From: Sphagnum compactum
Taxonomy: Eukaryota; Bryophyta; Sphagnopsida; Sphagnales
Direction: 5' to 3'
Assembly (NCBI GenBank): GCA_965153455.1
Contig: OZ234493.1
Span: 1,612,001 to 1,676,000, forward strand
DNA length: 64,000 bases
Part shown: piece after piece, positions 51,401 through 63,540 of the stretch
Numbering within the stretch: the stretch's first letter is position 1
Layout of the letters: each line of letters begins with the position of its first letter
Position numbers and translations under genes: made by a program
The notes under the pieces: model-generated
Databases searched by the model: none
Seen by the model: only the letters and a program-made list of their open reading frames with translations
Told to the model about the DNA's origin: nothing

Positions 51401-52543
51401 CTCTTGGACATATTATGTATGCAGCTCAAACAACCAGAAAGCAGCTTAAATACACATATTTGGGTGACCGATTTCAAGCTTAGATGACAGCTGCAGATAA
51501 TCAATAGTGTTTATTCTGGCTAGAATAATGATTTCCAATTTGAACTTTGAAATTCTGGAGAAATAATTTTCCATTGTAATTATTTACCTATGCAGCATCA
51601 GATTTCTTGGAACCACCACATGTGTGTGTCTTGCAAGTGTGATGTATATGTGGCCTTGATTATGAACACTACATGTATGAATGTTCTAAGGAATGTCGAC
51701 CATGAGAGGCAGGTATACGGATTTCTGGGTAGAGTTCAATGTTGTTCTTGGAACACCAATCACATGACTAACAAGTGGGATGATGAGATATTAGACTCTG
51801 GTTTGGAAGGAAAAACCCGGGAGTGTTTATTGATTGAAAAAACGCATTTGAACATTACATCATATCATTCTTTCATATTGAATTGACAATCGGAGTGCTA
51901 GTCAGAATCATGAATATGGGTCATGAATCCCATTCCTTTTGGAAATAAATGAAAAACCTTAGGAATATAGATTCTGTATAATCATTTGCTTGAAATTTAA
52001 GGTAGATGATTATATATTGATCAGCACCATCATTGGGAGTTGAAATTAATGGTCGTTGATCTGCTAACTCACTAATGTTATTCATGGTGAAAGTGATGGT
52101 CTAACATTCATTAGTGTGTTTGTTTTGCTAGAATTGGCAAAAAAGTGGTGTTGTAGAGTGTCTTCTTCACTTTCACATCTTGATTATTCAAGTAACCCTA
52201 ATTTCATAAAATTTGAATTTGTGTAGTTGCAAAAGTCAAAACACATGGTCTTGTGCGTGTATGTGTGGGTATCTCTCACACTAGTGTTCACTCATCACTA
52301 TAATTGCTCCTATTTAGGAACTAAGTTTCTTTTGTTTAAGGGTTGCAAAGTGCTTTAACTTAGTAAAATTTATTTCATGTTCATAGATATGCAATTGATT
52401 TCACTGCATCCTTCTTCAATTCTGCAATTTTACTACACATACATTTCATTAGTACAATGCACAAAACGTTATGAATGTTCTTAGCTTTGAGAGAAATAAT
52501 TTGTGACAAAATTGTGTGTGCAGGAATTTTGTGAAAAATCAAC
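48482..52543. other. Intergenic region upstream of the UGT gene
   Basis: No supported gene. Base composition is less AT-biased at 49700-50800 and 50940-51250. A poly-C run lies near 51340-51352. A TGTGTGTGCAG acceptor-like site ends at 52523, 20 bp before the UGT ATG, so the UGT leader may contain an intron whose first exon lies somewhere upstream. Confidence 0.35.
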
Positions 52544-54742
52544 ATGGTGGTAACATCACACCAATCTGGAGTTCATGTGGTGGCCTTTCCCTTTGCTTTG
52601 AAAGGTCACATGGGTCCATTTATGCAATTCTCAAAAAGCTTGGCTAATTATGGCATTGATGTCACCTTCATCACAACAAGTCCTCATTTGGCGAGCACAC
52701 AAAATTTCTTCAAAGCCCACCATAATGTTCACATTGCTTGTTTTGATATGCCTACAGAGTATGGTGAAGTGACTGCTGATAATTTTCGTATTATCGCACA
52801 TAACATAAACAACTTGAGAGATGCATTTTTTGAGTTGATGAAGGCACTTTTTGCTCGAGATGAAACGCCTATTACTAGTTTGCCTTGTGTTTCTCATTTT
52901 GGTCCTCCTTTATGCATCATCTCCGACATGTTCTTGAGTTGGACTCAGGTATATTTAAAATCATTGATGTCTTCTTTTCCTTTCTAAACTTTCCTTGCAT
53001 AGAATCAAGACCTAAAAATAGCATGGCTTAGTTTTATGGTAAGGATCAAGTAGGGATTTCCTTGTCTTACTTGAATTGAAACCCATTTAATAAATGCTAC
53101 AAACTTGGATGTATGAATGATTAACTTCATTTGATGGTGGTCATTTTGACTCTTCAATAATAAGTGATTCAAAACAACTCATCTAAGTTGATCCCACTAT
53201 TGGATTAGTTACTTTGAAAATGCCTCCTTGCAAAAATCGACAAACCATGTAAGTGGTGAAAACATTTATCTATATTCAATAGTAGGTCCATCTTGTCGTC
53301 AATTCATTTTTGAAAATGACAGTCATTCTTTCTATAAATGATCAATTTCAATTAAGGTGGAGTTCCCCAACATGAACTAATTGTGGTATGTGAACTTGTT
53401 GGAGTGTAGGATATTGCTGACGAATTCGAGATTCCAAGATATTGCCTTTGTGTTGCGTCCGCATGTTATCTTTCATTTTTGTACAACTTCCCATACTTTT
53501 GTGCCCAAGGCCTCATCCCTAGTCCATCTGATGGAGAGCCCTTAATAATTCCAGGTTTTCCTCCAATCTCACCTTGTGATGTACCTCTTCCACGAGGACC
53601 TCACCGAACAAGAGGAATGGAATTCCTTCAATATCATGGGGGACACTTACGAAGAACTACAAGATTGCTTGTGAACAGCACCTATGAGCTAGAATCTGGA
53701 GTCATTGACGGCTTGCAAAACATATTACGCAATGATTTTGAAGGAAATCAGGTGAATTTTTAAACTTGATAGTCATATCATTTTTTACAACCTTATCCTT
53801 TGTTCAATTTTATGTGTATGCCCTAAAATTCACTCATTCATTCATGTAAAATATTTTCATTTTTAGAAAATATTAGATATTTTCCTTTGGGAATTGGTTT
53901 TTTTTCAATAGTGGATTAATTCACACCTTGAAATGCAATTCCCATTTGTTATTGTGGGTTTTTTGTAGGTGCCAAAAATATTAGCAATTGGACCTTTACT
54001 TGAAAACTTTGCCCAAGGTGAACAACATCCAAAAGAGATGTTACAAGTTGAACACCAAAATCACGAATGTTTGCAGTGGTTAGGCAAACAACCAATATCA
54101 TCCGTCTTGTACATTTGTTTCGGAACAATATCCATGCTCCCAACACAACAAATGTATGAACTTGCTCTTGGGTTGGAAGCTAGTGGAGTGCGTTTCCTTT
54201 GGGTGGTTAGGGGGGCCCAAGTAGGTCCAAATGGGCTTTCAAATGACAAAAGCCTTGGGACACTCCTTCCTCAAGGTTTTTTGGAAAGGACCAAAGGTAT
54301 AGGTTTGATATATTCATCTCAGGCACCACAGTTACATTGCTTAGCCCATCCGGCAATTGGAGGATTCATGACACAATGTGGATGGAACTCTGCAATCGAA
54401 AGCATCGCCATGGGAGTTCCAATGATTACATGGCCACTTGAATGGGCAGAACAAGAAATGAATGCTCAGTTTTGTGTTGATGTATTAGATGTTGCAGTGC
54501 CAATTCGTAACAAGGGCATTGGGTCCAAAAAGATTGTTGGAAAGGAAGAGGTCGAATGGGTTATTCGACTTTTGATGGAGGATGGACAAGTGCAAAGGAC
54601 AAAAGTTAAAGAGTTGAGTAAGATTTTGGGAATGGCATGTGCACCTGGAGGATCTTCAAGAAAGGACTTGAATATTTTTGTGGAAGAGCTACATTCCATG
54701 GCTTCAATCAAGTTCACGGATAGGGCTTCTTCTCCCATTTAA
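52544..54742 (+). CDS. UDP-glycosyltransferase (plant family 1, PSPG box)
   Basis: Three exons: 52544-52948, 53410-53751, 53969-54742. All introns are phase 0 with GT-AG borders (506 aa; the family is usually 450-500). The ATG context AACATGG is favourable. Such enzymes move a sugar, mostly glucose, from UDP-sugar to small molecules such as phenolics, terpenoids or hormones in the cytosol. The N-terminal GVHVVAFPF carries the expected catalytic His (residue 11), followed by KGHMGPFMQFSKSLANYG. The acceptor half ends with LLVNSTYELESGVIDGL. The donor half has the PSPG box (APQLHCLAHPAIGGF, CGWNSAIESIAMGVPMITWP, EWAEQ). Two PSPG positions are unusual: the opening Trp is Ser (SSQAPQ), and the His of the HCGWNS core is Gln (TQCGWNS). 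The final Gln that favours UDP-glucose is kept. Acceptor unknown. Confidence 0.9.
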
Positions 54743-55750
54743 GTTTTGTGTAATCATTTTGGGAGTCCAGATCATATTTATATTGGTTTTTCTGTTGGCA
54801 ATTTGTAGTTGGGTTTTGGAATTTGCTCACATTTTATACAACATTGATTGCGTATATACAAACTTGGACAATTGTTGTAAGTTTAATGTGTATGATTGCC
54901 AAACATAGTTTAGATTATTTTCGGGAACTATATTATTTTAGTATTGATTGGATTCACAACGTAAAATATTTAATGTATTGAATGACCTTTTGATTGGAAT
55001 TTATATTTTGTGCAATAACTTCTTAATTTGGATCCATGCTAAGCAAGGTTTTTCTTTTTCAATTTCATGAGGTAGGTGGATTGGTGATCCCCTAGAAGAG
55101 GGCTTAGCCAAATATGGCTATAGGATGGAGGAAAAAGTAGAGTTTTTGTAACACCCTGTTATGTATTGGTGATATGCAAGAACCTATAGTCAGAATATGG
55201 CAATTTCAACCTTTTCTTTCCCTCAAAATGTGGAGAATTTGGGGGTTTTTCCCCCCAAAAAAATGATGATAGAGGTTACAACTCCTTCTTTTCCAAGGTT
55301 GCTAAGTGGCAAAATTTCATCACCAATTTAATAACAAGAATAAATAAGCTGGTCATTAATGGTTAAATGCAAGATCCAATTAGTGTGATTGTTGTGATTT
55401 GCTCAAGTTAGGGCTTGCTTACATTACATTTCATAAAGATAGGACATCTCTTTTGGGAATTGCTAAATGGACGAATTGAACTAATGGTGTTGGTAATGTG
55501 TTTTTCTTGTTCGACTTGTCCATGGGCAAACTTGGATCTTCAAGTTGTTAATGCTTCTCGCACAATTCCAAATTGATCTCATCACATTTCCTTCACTATA
55601 CCACAAGTTAAAGATCATCAAAGACGATGGTAACATTTGGGAACACTTTGACTCAAGAGTACATAAGTATGTGGAAGAGTTCTATATCGTACACTAGCTG
55701 ACTTGATGGCATTAGAAGACTAACACTAGATGTTGCAATTGCATATTGCG
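54743..55750. other. UGT 3' flank and intergenic DNA
   Basis: No further gene is visible. The first few hundred bases presumably include the UGT 3' UTR; no canonical AATAAA was noted close to the stop. Confidence 0.35.
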
Positions 55751-55898
55751 TCTCATTTTCCAATTCAGATTTTGGGATTTCCAATGGTGCATTCAACACT
55801 TCATTGCACCTTGAATTGGGATTGTCTCATTTTCCAATTCAGATTTTGGGATTTCCAATGGTGCATTCAACACTTCATTGCACCTTGAATTGCGATTG
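55751..55898. repeat. Near-perfect 74-bp tandem duplication
   Basis: The unit beginning TCTCATTTTCCAATTCAGAT occurs at 55751-55824 and 55825-55898 with a single mismatch (GAATTGGG against GAATTGCG). It is a very recent duplication or an assembly feature. Confidence 0.9.
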
Positions 55899-56547
55899 TA
55901 CTGTTATAGAATCCACGTTTGTGGATGTTTCGTCAAGTTATCAACTATTGTTTGCTAAATGATGATTGCAACGTTAGGATGAATGTAGTGGCAACATGTA
56001 GATGGGTTATGGCATCTACGGCCCTCTTTGGAGGTCACAACTCCAACTCAGTTCAGCTAAAGTAAACATGTTTTGTCACATGTGAATGAGAACATACTAC
56101 ATTACTGATCGATCACCCATGGTTGCCCATGGATTTGGGATTGAGTTAGAGTTGTGTGTTGAATTGCGCTTGCCGTGAGCAAATGGGGGCACAATTAATT
56201 CTAGGGTACAATTTGCAATAGCTTAGAATGGAAGCATGGTGAATATTTACTGCAACAAGAAGCCTTGGTATCTCCAAGGTTGGTAGGAGAAGATGTTTGA
56301 TCTACAAGTTTCCTGCTGCCATGATCTAGTCTATTGCTTGGGAGTTTTTTTTCACATGAATGAGGTAGTGAAAAGAATATGCATGAAATTAGTGTCATTG
56401 TTGAAAATGGGATCCAAATAATTGGCTAAGCCCAAAGACTCAAGTAATAAGTTCTAGGTTATGGCTCGATTATTCTTGGTCACAACTTCCATCCATCCCA
56501 TCCATGTGTAGCTTGCAAGTCGCACAACTCAACTTCCCACTCCCCAT
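55899..56547. other. Intergenic DNA between UGT and RING-CH gene
   Basis: No gene is visible. It probably includes the 3' UTR of the minus-strand RING-CH gene next to 56548. Confidence 0.4.
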
Positions 56548-59500
56548 TTAGTGACCTTGAAATGCATGATGAATGCCAAGACCTTCAGAATAGCTTGTTG
56601 CAGTGTGGCTCAAATTTTGGCTGCTCAGAGAGTGCTCAATTGGTACAGGATGTTGGACCTGAGCGACTGGTGGGTTTTCTATATCATGTGGCAATAGTCT
56701 CAATTGTGGGTGGTCTTCTGTAGGTGCTGAGAATGCCACATTTGTTTGTACTTGTGCCACCTCTTGCCGTAACTCCTCTTCATGAACTAATGTTGCATCA
56801 GTCTGCTCAATTGGAGTAGGAGCTGCCCTTCTCTTCCAATTGGCATACTCTATTATGAGAGCACTGGAGGTCATAGCAATCCCAAATCCAGCAAATGAAG
56901 CTAGTAATATTGCCAGCACTGCCTCAACATGAACCTGCACCCAGATGACAAGAGAGTACCTTAACGAACCAGCGGTTTTCATGAAAGAACCAGTAGAGAA
57001 CTGGTGGTTTTTATGGGCAGTTATTTAATCTTTTCATGTTTTTGAGAAGCATGGTTATGTATCAGAACAGGCTCTTTGATTTTTCTGAGACCTGTGGTTA
57101 TGAATCCTAAATACGGGCCTGAGACCCTTGGAGGGTCTGCTCCTGTTTCTAATAACCATCCAAAACACAAGTCAAGTCATTCTTGAAGTCTAAGAAGGCC
57201 TTGGGGCAAAAGTGTTAAACAGAAACAGAAGCTGAGGGGAAATGAAGAGCTTCTTACCAGGTCGTAAAACAAGTGAGCAAAGGATATGATAAGTCCAAAT
57301 TGACAAGTAGCATACAACCAGATCAACTGTTTCACAACTGCAAACATAATGTCCAAAACTGCCCCATCAGCTATCATTACAGACGAGGAAATTTACAGAT
57401 GTTCAAAATTTTCAAAACAGAGGAACATCAACAGACAAAAAAAATACTCCTCTATGGCATGGGGGTTATTGAGCTTACCGAGGTTTGATGCTACAATTGC
57501 AGCAAGGAAGCCCAAAATGCAGGCAAATGGAAGAGCAATTACAATTGCCCCTGAGCCCAATCTTCCCACCTGCCACGAACCAGATCAAGCATCATTAATC
57601 TGTGAAGTACACATGAAATCCTAAAACCCTAAACCCTAATCCACCTAGGTAGTAACTATCTTCTTTCAGGTAAATGAACCAAAACACATGATCACCATTC
57701 GGCTCATGACAATGGGTGTTGGGTTTTGTTAAAAGAGAATAATACCAACAACTGCTCCAGGAAGCAAAAGTAAGCCAGCATACTGATCATCACCAACACA
57801 GGGACATCCTGCCACAATCTCCTACTGAAAAAAGAAGCAGATATAAAACCCATACACAAGAACTGTTAGCCGCTCCACAACACAAACAGCCAGCAAAGGG
57901 AGTTACCTATTTTATTTCATCCATATTGAGATTACCCTTTTTTTCTCAAAATCTATTCAAATCCATTCAGATTCAATCAAATGGACATCCATGGAATATC
58001 ATCCACAACTGTGAACGGATGACAATGGGTGACTCTTCATTCACAATTTTCTCAAGGACTAAAGTTTTGTGGATGAATGAAAAATCAATCAATCAATAAT
58101 GCAAAAGAGGGAAAGTCTTTATGTATCTCGCTTCCAAGAAAAATAACCCATTAAAATTCACTTGGTACCTATCCCAGAACCAAACTTAATTAGCTTTCCT
58201 CACCACGTTCCCAAATACACTGGCCTGTTCCATTGTGAAATAACTGTAACCAGGGTGAAATCACAAAGGTTGCAGCAAAAGCTGCTTGTGTCATTCCTCA
58301 GATGATCTAAAGGGGGTGGAATGTAGTACCCGAGATCCTGACTCACAGGCTGCTGTCCTGTGACCCGACTTGAGCCAGCTGACTCATTGGGTAATCGAAC
58401 TACGGTTACTGGAAGGTTGCTCACTTCTCGGCCACAAACATCACAAGTCCTGTTGCCTTTGATGCTGAACCACTTCAATGCACACTCCCTATGTGCCAAA
58501 GCCATTTCACCTCGGCAACTGCACTCCATTTTCAACGTCTCACCGTACTCTTCGGTGAGATCATCCATGCATATCCTGCATACTGCTTGCTCCTCTGAAA
58601 TTTCCTGATCTGCCTTTATATCATCTACAGAAAGTTCCCCAATTTTACACTACTCAGTTCGCACCACGAAAGCAGTGTTGCTTTGCTCTTTGGGTGATGT
58701 TAGATGCTCACAAACCTTCAAAGCAGAAACTTAGCACCAGACAATTTCTAAATGGAAAATTTTCTTAGAATTTATTATTGCAGCTGAGAAAGTTACTCAA
58801 GGTTATCGCAAGAGCAGACCTTTCTCTGTAACAGTTTGTGTTGTGAGACAATCTTCCTTCTTTGTTGTAGTGCTGCTGCCATCGGTGGCAGGTCTGACTA
58901 GCACTGTTGTACCTCCTGTTCCTGAGCTTCCCCTTCTTAAAGGCATGGAAATTGAGCGTAAGATACTTGTGCTTTTCCCTCCACTCTGCAACACCCAAAA
59001 AGACCAAAAAGAAGGTCATGACAAAAGGATCAATGATTTTGAAGAAGCTGTAGTAAACATAATGTCACGCTACTCATAATGTATAGTGACCAAAATGTGT
59101 CTGTTGAACAACGATTTTTTAAAAATTATTGTTGAATCTGCCACATCCCCAGACCTTTAATGTCATGGAATGGCTGCAGTGCCCTTGCCCATTATGTTGG
59201 GTGGCGTTGCCTGGCTTGCCGACCTAACAGGCTCACTTGGTGCCTTACCCAGCATAATGGGCAGGGGCTTGACCATTTCCATAGTACTATATAAGATTCT
59301 TACATTGGGCACTGTAAGGTGGCTTGCGGGAGGAGTACATGTGCATAGTTAGCATGCTGACAAACCAGAATAAGCTAGCTCACTGCAGACATTTTTTTTT
59401 CCTGGCTTTGAATTAGATTGAGAGATACCTACCTGAGATGTAATGCTGCTTGGTGCTGGCCATTGGAAGCTTGCTGCAGCAGGGCTGCAGCTGATGGATG

Positions 59501-60430
59501 AGCCGGAGATCTCGAGATGATGTGTGACAGGCAGTGATGTTGTTCTCTTAGAAAAGAGTGGTGACTGCATAGAGCTCTGTGTCGTTGGCGTCATCAAAGA
59601 AGTAGTAGAAGAAGAAGAAGATGGCATGATGAATCCACATGTCCGCTGTATTGTAAGTAGTGAGCTGCCATTTCTGTCTAGTGTGGCCCGTGATCGTAAG
59701 CCTGGCCTTGGTAGAACTAGCCCAGTTCGTGTTGAGAGTTTGCCAGATTTCGACTTGACAAGCTGCTGCTGGGGTGTAATGCTCCCTGCATGCATGCTAT
59801 TGCTGCTGCTGAGTTGATCTGTTCCATCATGAAAGGAGCTGATTTCCAGTGCAGTAGATAGAGCTGCTGCTGGTTCTTTTTTGAGGCTGGGTTCAGTTGG
59901 AGCTGGTAGCATCTGATCCCCCACAGGAGCTGGAATATTCACAACTGTCACCTAACAGAAAAGGGCAGAGGAAGACAATTAGCTAGCCTGGCCATTCATC
60001 ACCAATCCATAGACTAGTGCACATGCTTGCAGAATGCCCTAGAACAGAAGCAGAATCTAGTCTTCATTGTGCTGGCATCTGCGGAGCTGTGCAATAGACA
60101 GTCCTCATTCTCATGAGCTTTGCTCTCATTGCCCAACAGCAAAACCGCAGTGGCTGCTGCTGCTGCCGCTAACGACCTTCTTCCTCAGCTAATTCCATGG
60201 ACCAGCTGAAGACCCCAGTTAAAAAGAACACGTGGGATTTTGAATCCTCAAACCAAAAGGCTAGTGTTGTCTAATATCCTCAATTCTTTATCAACAACAT
60301 GGGTGCTGCCAAAAACGAGTGCCAAGGAAAAAAGGGAATCCCCCAAAGATTGATTCTTTCTTACACACTCGACCGAGGAGCTTGCAGAATTGAAAGAAGT
60401 TGCAGCTGGAGCTTCTTGCTGATGATCCAT
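56548..60430 (-). CDS. RING-CH (RINGv, MARCH-like) membrane E3 ubiquitin ligase
   Basis: Eight exons on the minus strand: 60365-60430, 59433-59951, 58820-58985, 58330-58624, 57746-57824, 57479-57569, 57258-57337, 56548-56934. They sum to 1683 bp (560 aa) and keep phase throughout. The start is the first ATG (60430; MDHQQEAPAATSF) in a good context (GTGATGG). Residues 1-250 are Ser/Thr-rich and probably disordered. A C4HC3 RING-CH finger follows at about 266-313 (VCRICMDDLTEEYG, MECSCRGEMALAHRECALKW, TCDVC), then NLPVTVVRL. Four hydrophobic spans come next: VPVLVMISMLAYFCFLEQLL, GAIVIALPFACILGFLAAIV, WLYATCQFGLIISFAHLF, AVLAILLASFAGFGIAM. The tail is cytosolic-like and Gln/His-rich. Known RING-CH proteins ubiquitinate membrane partners. 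The donor at 58330 (GG/GTACTA) is weak but the only phase-correct choice; a GTGAGT just inside the exon would put the next exon in a stop frame. Confidence 0.88.
59181..59270. other. Imperfect inverted repeat in an intron of the RING-CH gene
   Basis: GCCCTTGCCCATTATGTTGG (59181-59200) pairs with CCAGCATAATGGGCAGGGGC (59249-59268). Pairing is complete over the outer ~22 bp except for two positions that would be G:U in plus-strand RNA. Weaker pairing continues inward around a roughly 40-nt loop. It lies in the intron 58986-59432. It could be a small MITE remnant or a fold-back RNA precursor; nothing decides between these. Confidence 0.4.
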
Positions 60431-61220
60431 CACCACCACTTCACCAGCAGGCAGCTCTTGGGGTGTACTTTGTTGCTTCTCCTGAGCTGGTTCTTCTCAG
60501 CGTTCAGTACTCTTCTTCCACAACCCTTGTTTCCATCCTTCACAGTCTTCTTCTGGATCTGCTTCTGGACCACCAGCAGCAGCTAACATCATCACCACAA
60601 CAGCAACAACCACCACCACAACCACCTCTCCAAAACTGCATCATGAATTGTATGGGTTTCTTATGGGAACTAGTCAAACAAACCCATTGCAGCAAATTTT
60701 GCAACACTTCTTCTGCCATTGGTAACACAAAAGGTAGTATAGTACATGACTAACTCTGTGAGGGACCCAATACCCAATGCTTCCTCCCTTCTGTTTTCTT
60801 TTGTTTTTTGGGCTTTCTAAAAACTGGAGTAGCCTAGTATGGAATTGTGTTCTTGCAAAATTCTTTGAACCCAATCTATCAGTCAGTCAGTCAGTCCACC
60901 ACACCAACCAAACAAATCGGCCAAACACAAAACTGCAAGAAGAGCAAGCTCCCAATTCCTTCTTCTTGAGCTTCACAGTTTCCAACCACACCATGTGCAA
61001 TTCAAGCTCACCAAAAACATGCATTCCTTTTTATTTTTTCCTTTCCTTTTTTTGGGTCCTTTTGTTTTGCCATTCTTATTTCTCGGAAGAGTAAGCTGCT
61101 CAGAGACTGGCGCTTCTGAGCTTGCTTTCAAAAGCCTGCCATGGGTCGCCCCACCACCCCCTTACCCATTTCTCACTTTTCCACAAAAGAAAAACAAACA
61201 AAAAATAAAACAAAAAAAAG
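60431..61220. other. Upstream region of the RING-CH gene
   Basis: This is the presumed promoter and 5' leader of the minus-strand gene starting at 60430. It contains CAACAACCACCACCACAACC at about 60603-60622 and (CAGT)n at about 60877-60896. No convincing plus-strand gene is present. Confidence 0.4.
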
Positions 61221-61500
61221 GAGCTGAAATTCACTTGTAGAGAGCTGCTAAAATTCCCAATGGAAACATAGAGTTTCCCAACACAATGGATTTTAGCCCA
61301 AAAGCTCCCCCTCAGCCCATGTGGTGATGAGCTCAAATTCACAATGGAAGCATCAAGTTTCCCAACAACACAAGGGGTTTGGTCCAAAAAGTCCCCCATT
61401 TGGTGATGAGCTGAAAATTCATAGTAGGAACAACATCAAGTTTCCCAACATACCTAATGGATTTAAGCCCCAAAAAAGCCCCCAATTTGGTGATCCATGC
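61221..61500. repeat. Tandem repeat, ~80-87-bp units
   Basis: Three units start GAGCTGCTAAAATTCCCAAT (61242), GAGCTCAAATTCACAATGGA (61329) and GAGCTGAAAATTCATAGTAG (61408), with a truncated start at 61221. Each continues with AAGTTTCCCAAC, an AATGGATTT-like segment, a CCAAAAAG-like segment, CCCCCAATTTGG and TGATGA. They are moderately diverged. Confidence 0.7.
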
Positions 61501-63540
61501 CATCCCTAACTTACCCTTAGTTTAGGCCTTAGTTTAGGTCTTTTCTTTTTTTTGGTTTTGTTTTGGGGGGGTAGTTTGTGAGTTCATCCAAAGTTCAATT
61601 GTATTTTATTGCCCCCAGTTTGATTAGGTCCATCATGACAATGCCCTTCTTTTTTTCCCTTGTAGCTTTTTTGCTCACAATTTATCCATTGCCAATAAAA
61701 CAAAAGAACATGTTTTTAACATGTTGGTTCTCAACATGGAATAGTATTCCATGTTGGTTGGCTACATTTGTTTTTGCACATCTCAACTCTCAAGTAGAGC
61801 AATTATTGGATGTTGAACACATTCCATTTCTTCTTGAGCTTCATCCATATATCATCTGTATATATTTTTGAAAATTTTACATTTTTCTTTTTTTTGGGGA
61901 GGGTGGGGGCGGGGAAGGGCACACAAATGAACAAAATTCAATGTGAAGAGAAAGGAAAACACTAACCCTAGCAAGGTTTAGGGAGCGCCATCACACATCA
62001 AGCCACCCAAATAGTTACTTAAAACCTCTACGACACCCACGACGCCCATCATGACGCCATTTAACAAATTTGCTAGACTTGACACATAACCGGGTGTACA
62101 CCCCCAACATTTGACAAATCCATTATGTATTTCCTCGAGCTTTATAGACAAAACCAAATGAATCCGTTCAATTCAGATTGTCCATGTTACAAAGCCTCTA
62201 AGTAAGGCCCATGGCTCTTCAACCTCCACAAAACATCTTGGGACTTTGAGTGCAAACTTGATGCAATGCATATAATGCATTAGAGTTGTTCTAGTTTGGT
62301 GACAAGTCTGACGTATCCCGGTTGTTCCTCTGAGGGCATTGTGAATTTCTCACAAATCTCGTCTTTGGTGGCAAACCTACCAAAACCTAACAAATTGTGA
62401 GGGAAAAAGAATCGCAAGCAATTTAGACAATTACCTACCCAATGTTGATTTTTTCAATGGGATAGTTTGGTGACATCTTTAGTCTAGAGGAAAATAACTA
62501 TTGGCAAAGAATTTGGGATAGAAAGTAGCATTATTTGAACCTATGGGACACCCAATTTGAAGTTTGAAATTGCTTTGGAAATGGCCATCTCTTTTACTTC
62601 CATTATCCGAGTCAATTTCATCACCAACTACATAACTCACTTTTTAGCACCGTAATAATACCTTTTCAGGTTCAGCAGTATTTTTCATTTTTCATTTTTT
62701 TAAATTCCAAAATTTTAAGAAATTATTTGTTTAAGGTGTCGAAATTTAAGTAAATTACAAGAGTGGGTAAAATACAAGAATTGGTGAAAACTCAGGAGCT
62801 TCTCTTTTGGGTTGTTTTGTAATAGAAATTGTTGAAAAAGGTCTCATTATGTTAAAGATCTAGAGTCTAGAAAACCTGGCAAAGAAGCTCCCTATATTTA
62901 TTGCCTAAATTTCTTTTTTTTTAAAATTAATTGCCCAAATGGATTTTTAAAAATAAAATAATTATTCGATGCTCAAGTGCCAAATCTGAAAAGGTAATAT
63001 GATATAATTTACAACTCCTATGCTTTAGGGTTCCCATATGTTTTCAACTTGTTGCTTTATTACTAGGTTCCATTCAATGATTTTATTTTTTTCAAAAAAA
63101 ATCATTTCTTGGACAAAAACAATTGGGGAATGTTTTTTAAATTTAAATTTGCCTGATTTTGCTAATTTTTTGGAAATGTTAGCCAATTTTCTTAAGAGAC
63201 AAAATCAGGGGAAAATGATAGTCCCATAATAATCCTAAATTTTCAGACTCACATTTAATTCACCCCAACAAGGGTATTATTTAAGTGAGGTTGCATGGAC
63301 CCCAAAACCCCATATCTTGCAATGGGAGTGGCTATGAAATCACAATCCCTGGGACGAAAAACATCACATTGCAACACCTACCACACATTGTTAAACTACT
63401 TGTGATTAGAATATTGTTAAACTACTTACATTGCATGGCCCAACCAACCAAGTCCTCCTCCCCCAAAAACATGTGGTAAAGAAAGATGTCTATTAGGCTA
63501 TTGTGTTTTCCTTTTCCATGCGAAAAGAACATAACATTGC
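61501..63540. other. Intergenic DNA
   Basis: No supported gene. A G-rich run (GGGGAGGGTGGGGGCGGGGA) lies at about 61897-61916. The remainder is AT-rich. Confidence 0.4.

Noticed and set aside
54466-54738. Minus-strand frame of 90 codons over the UGT 3' exon.
   Set aside because: It is a shadow of the conserved UGT C-terminal coding sequence.
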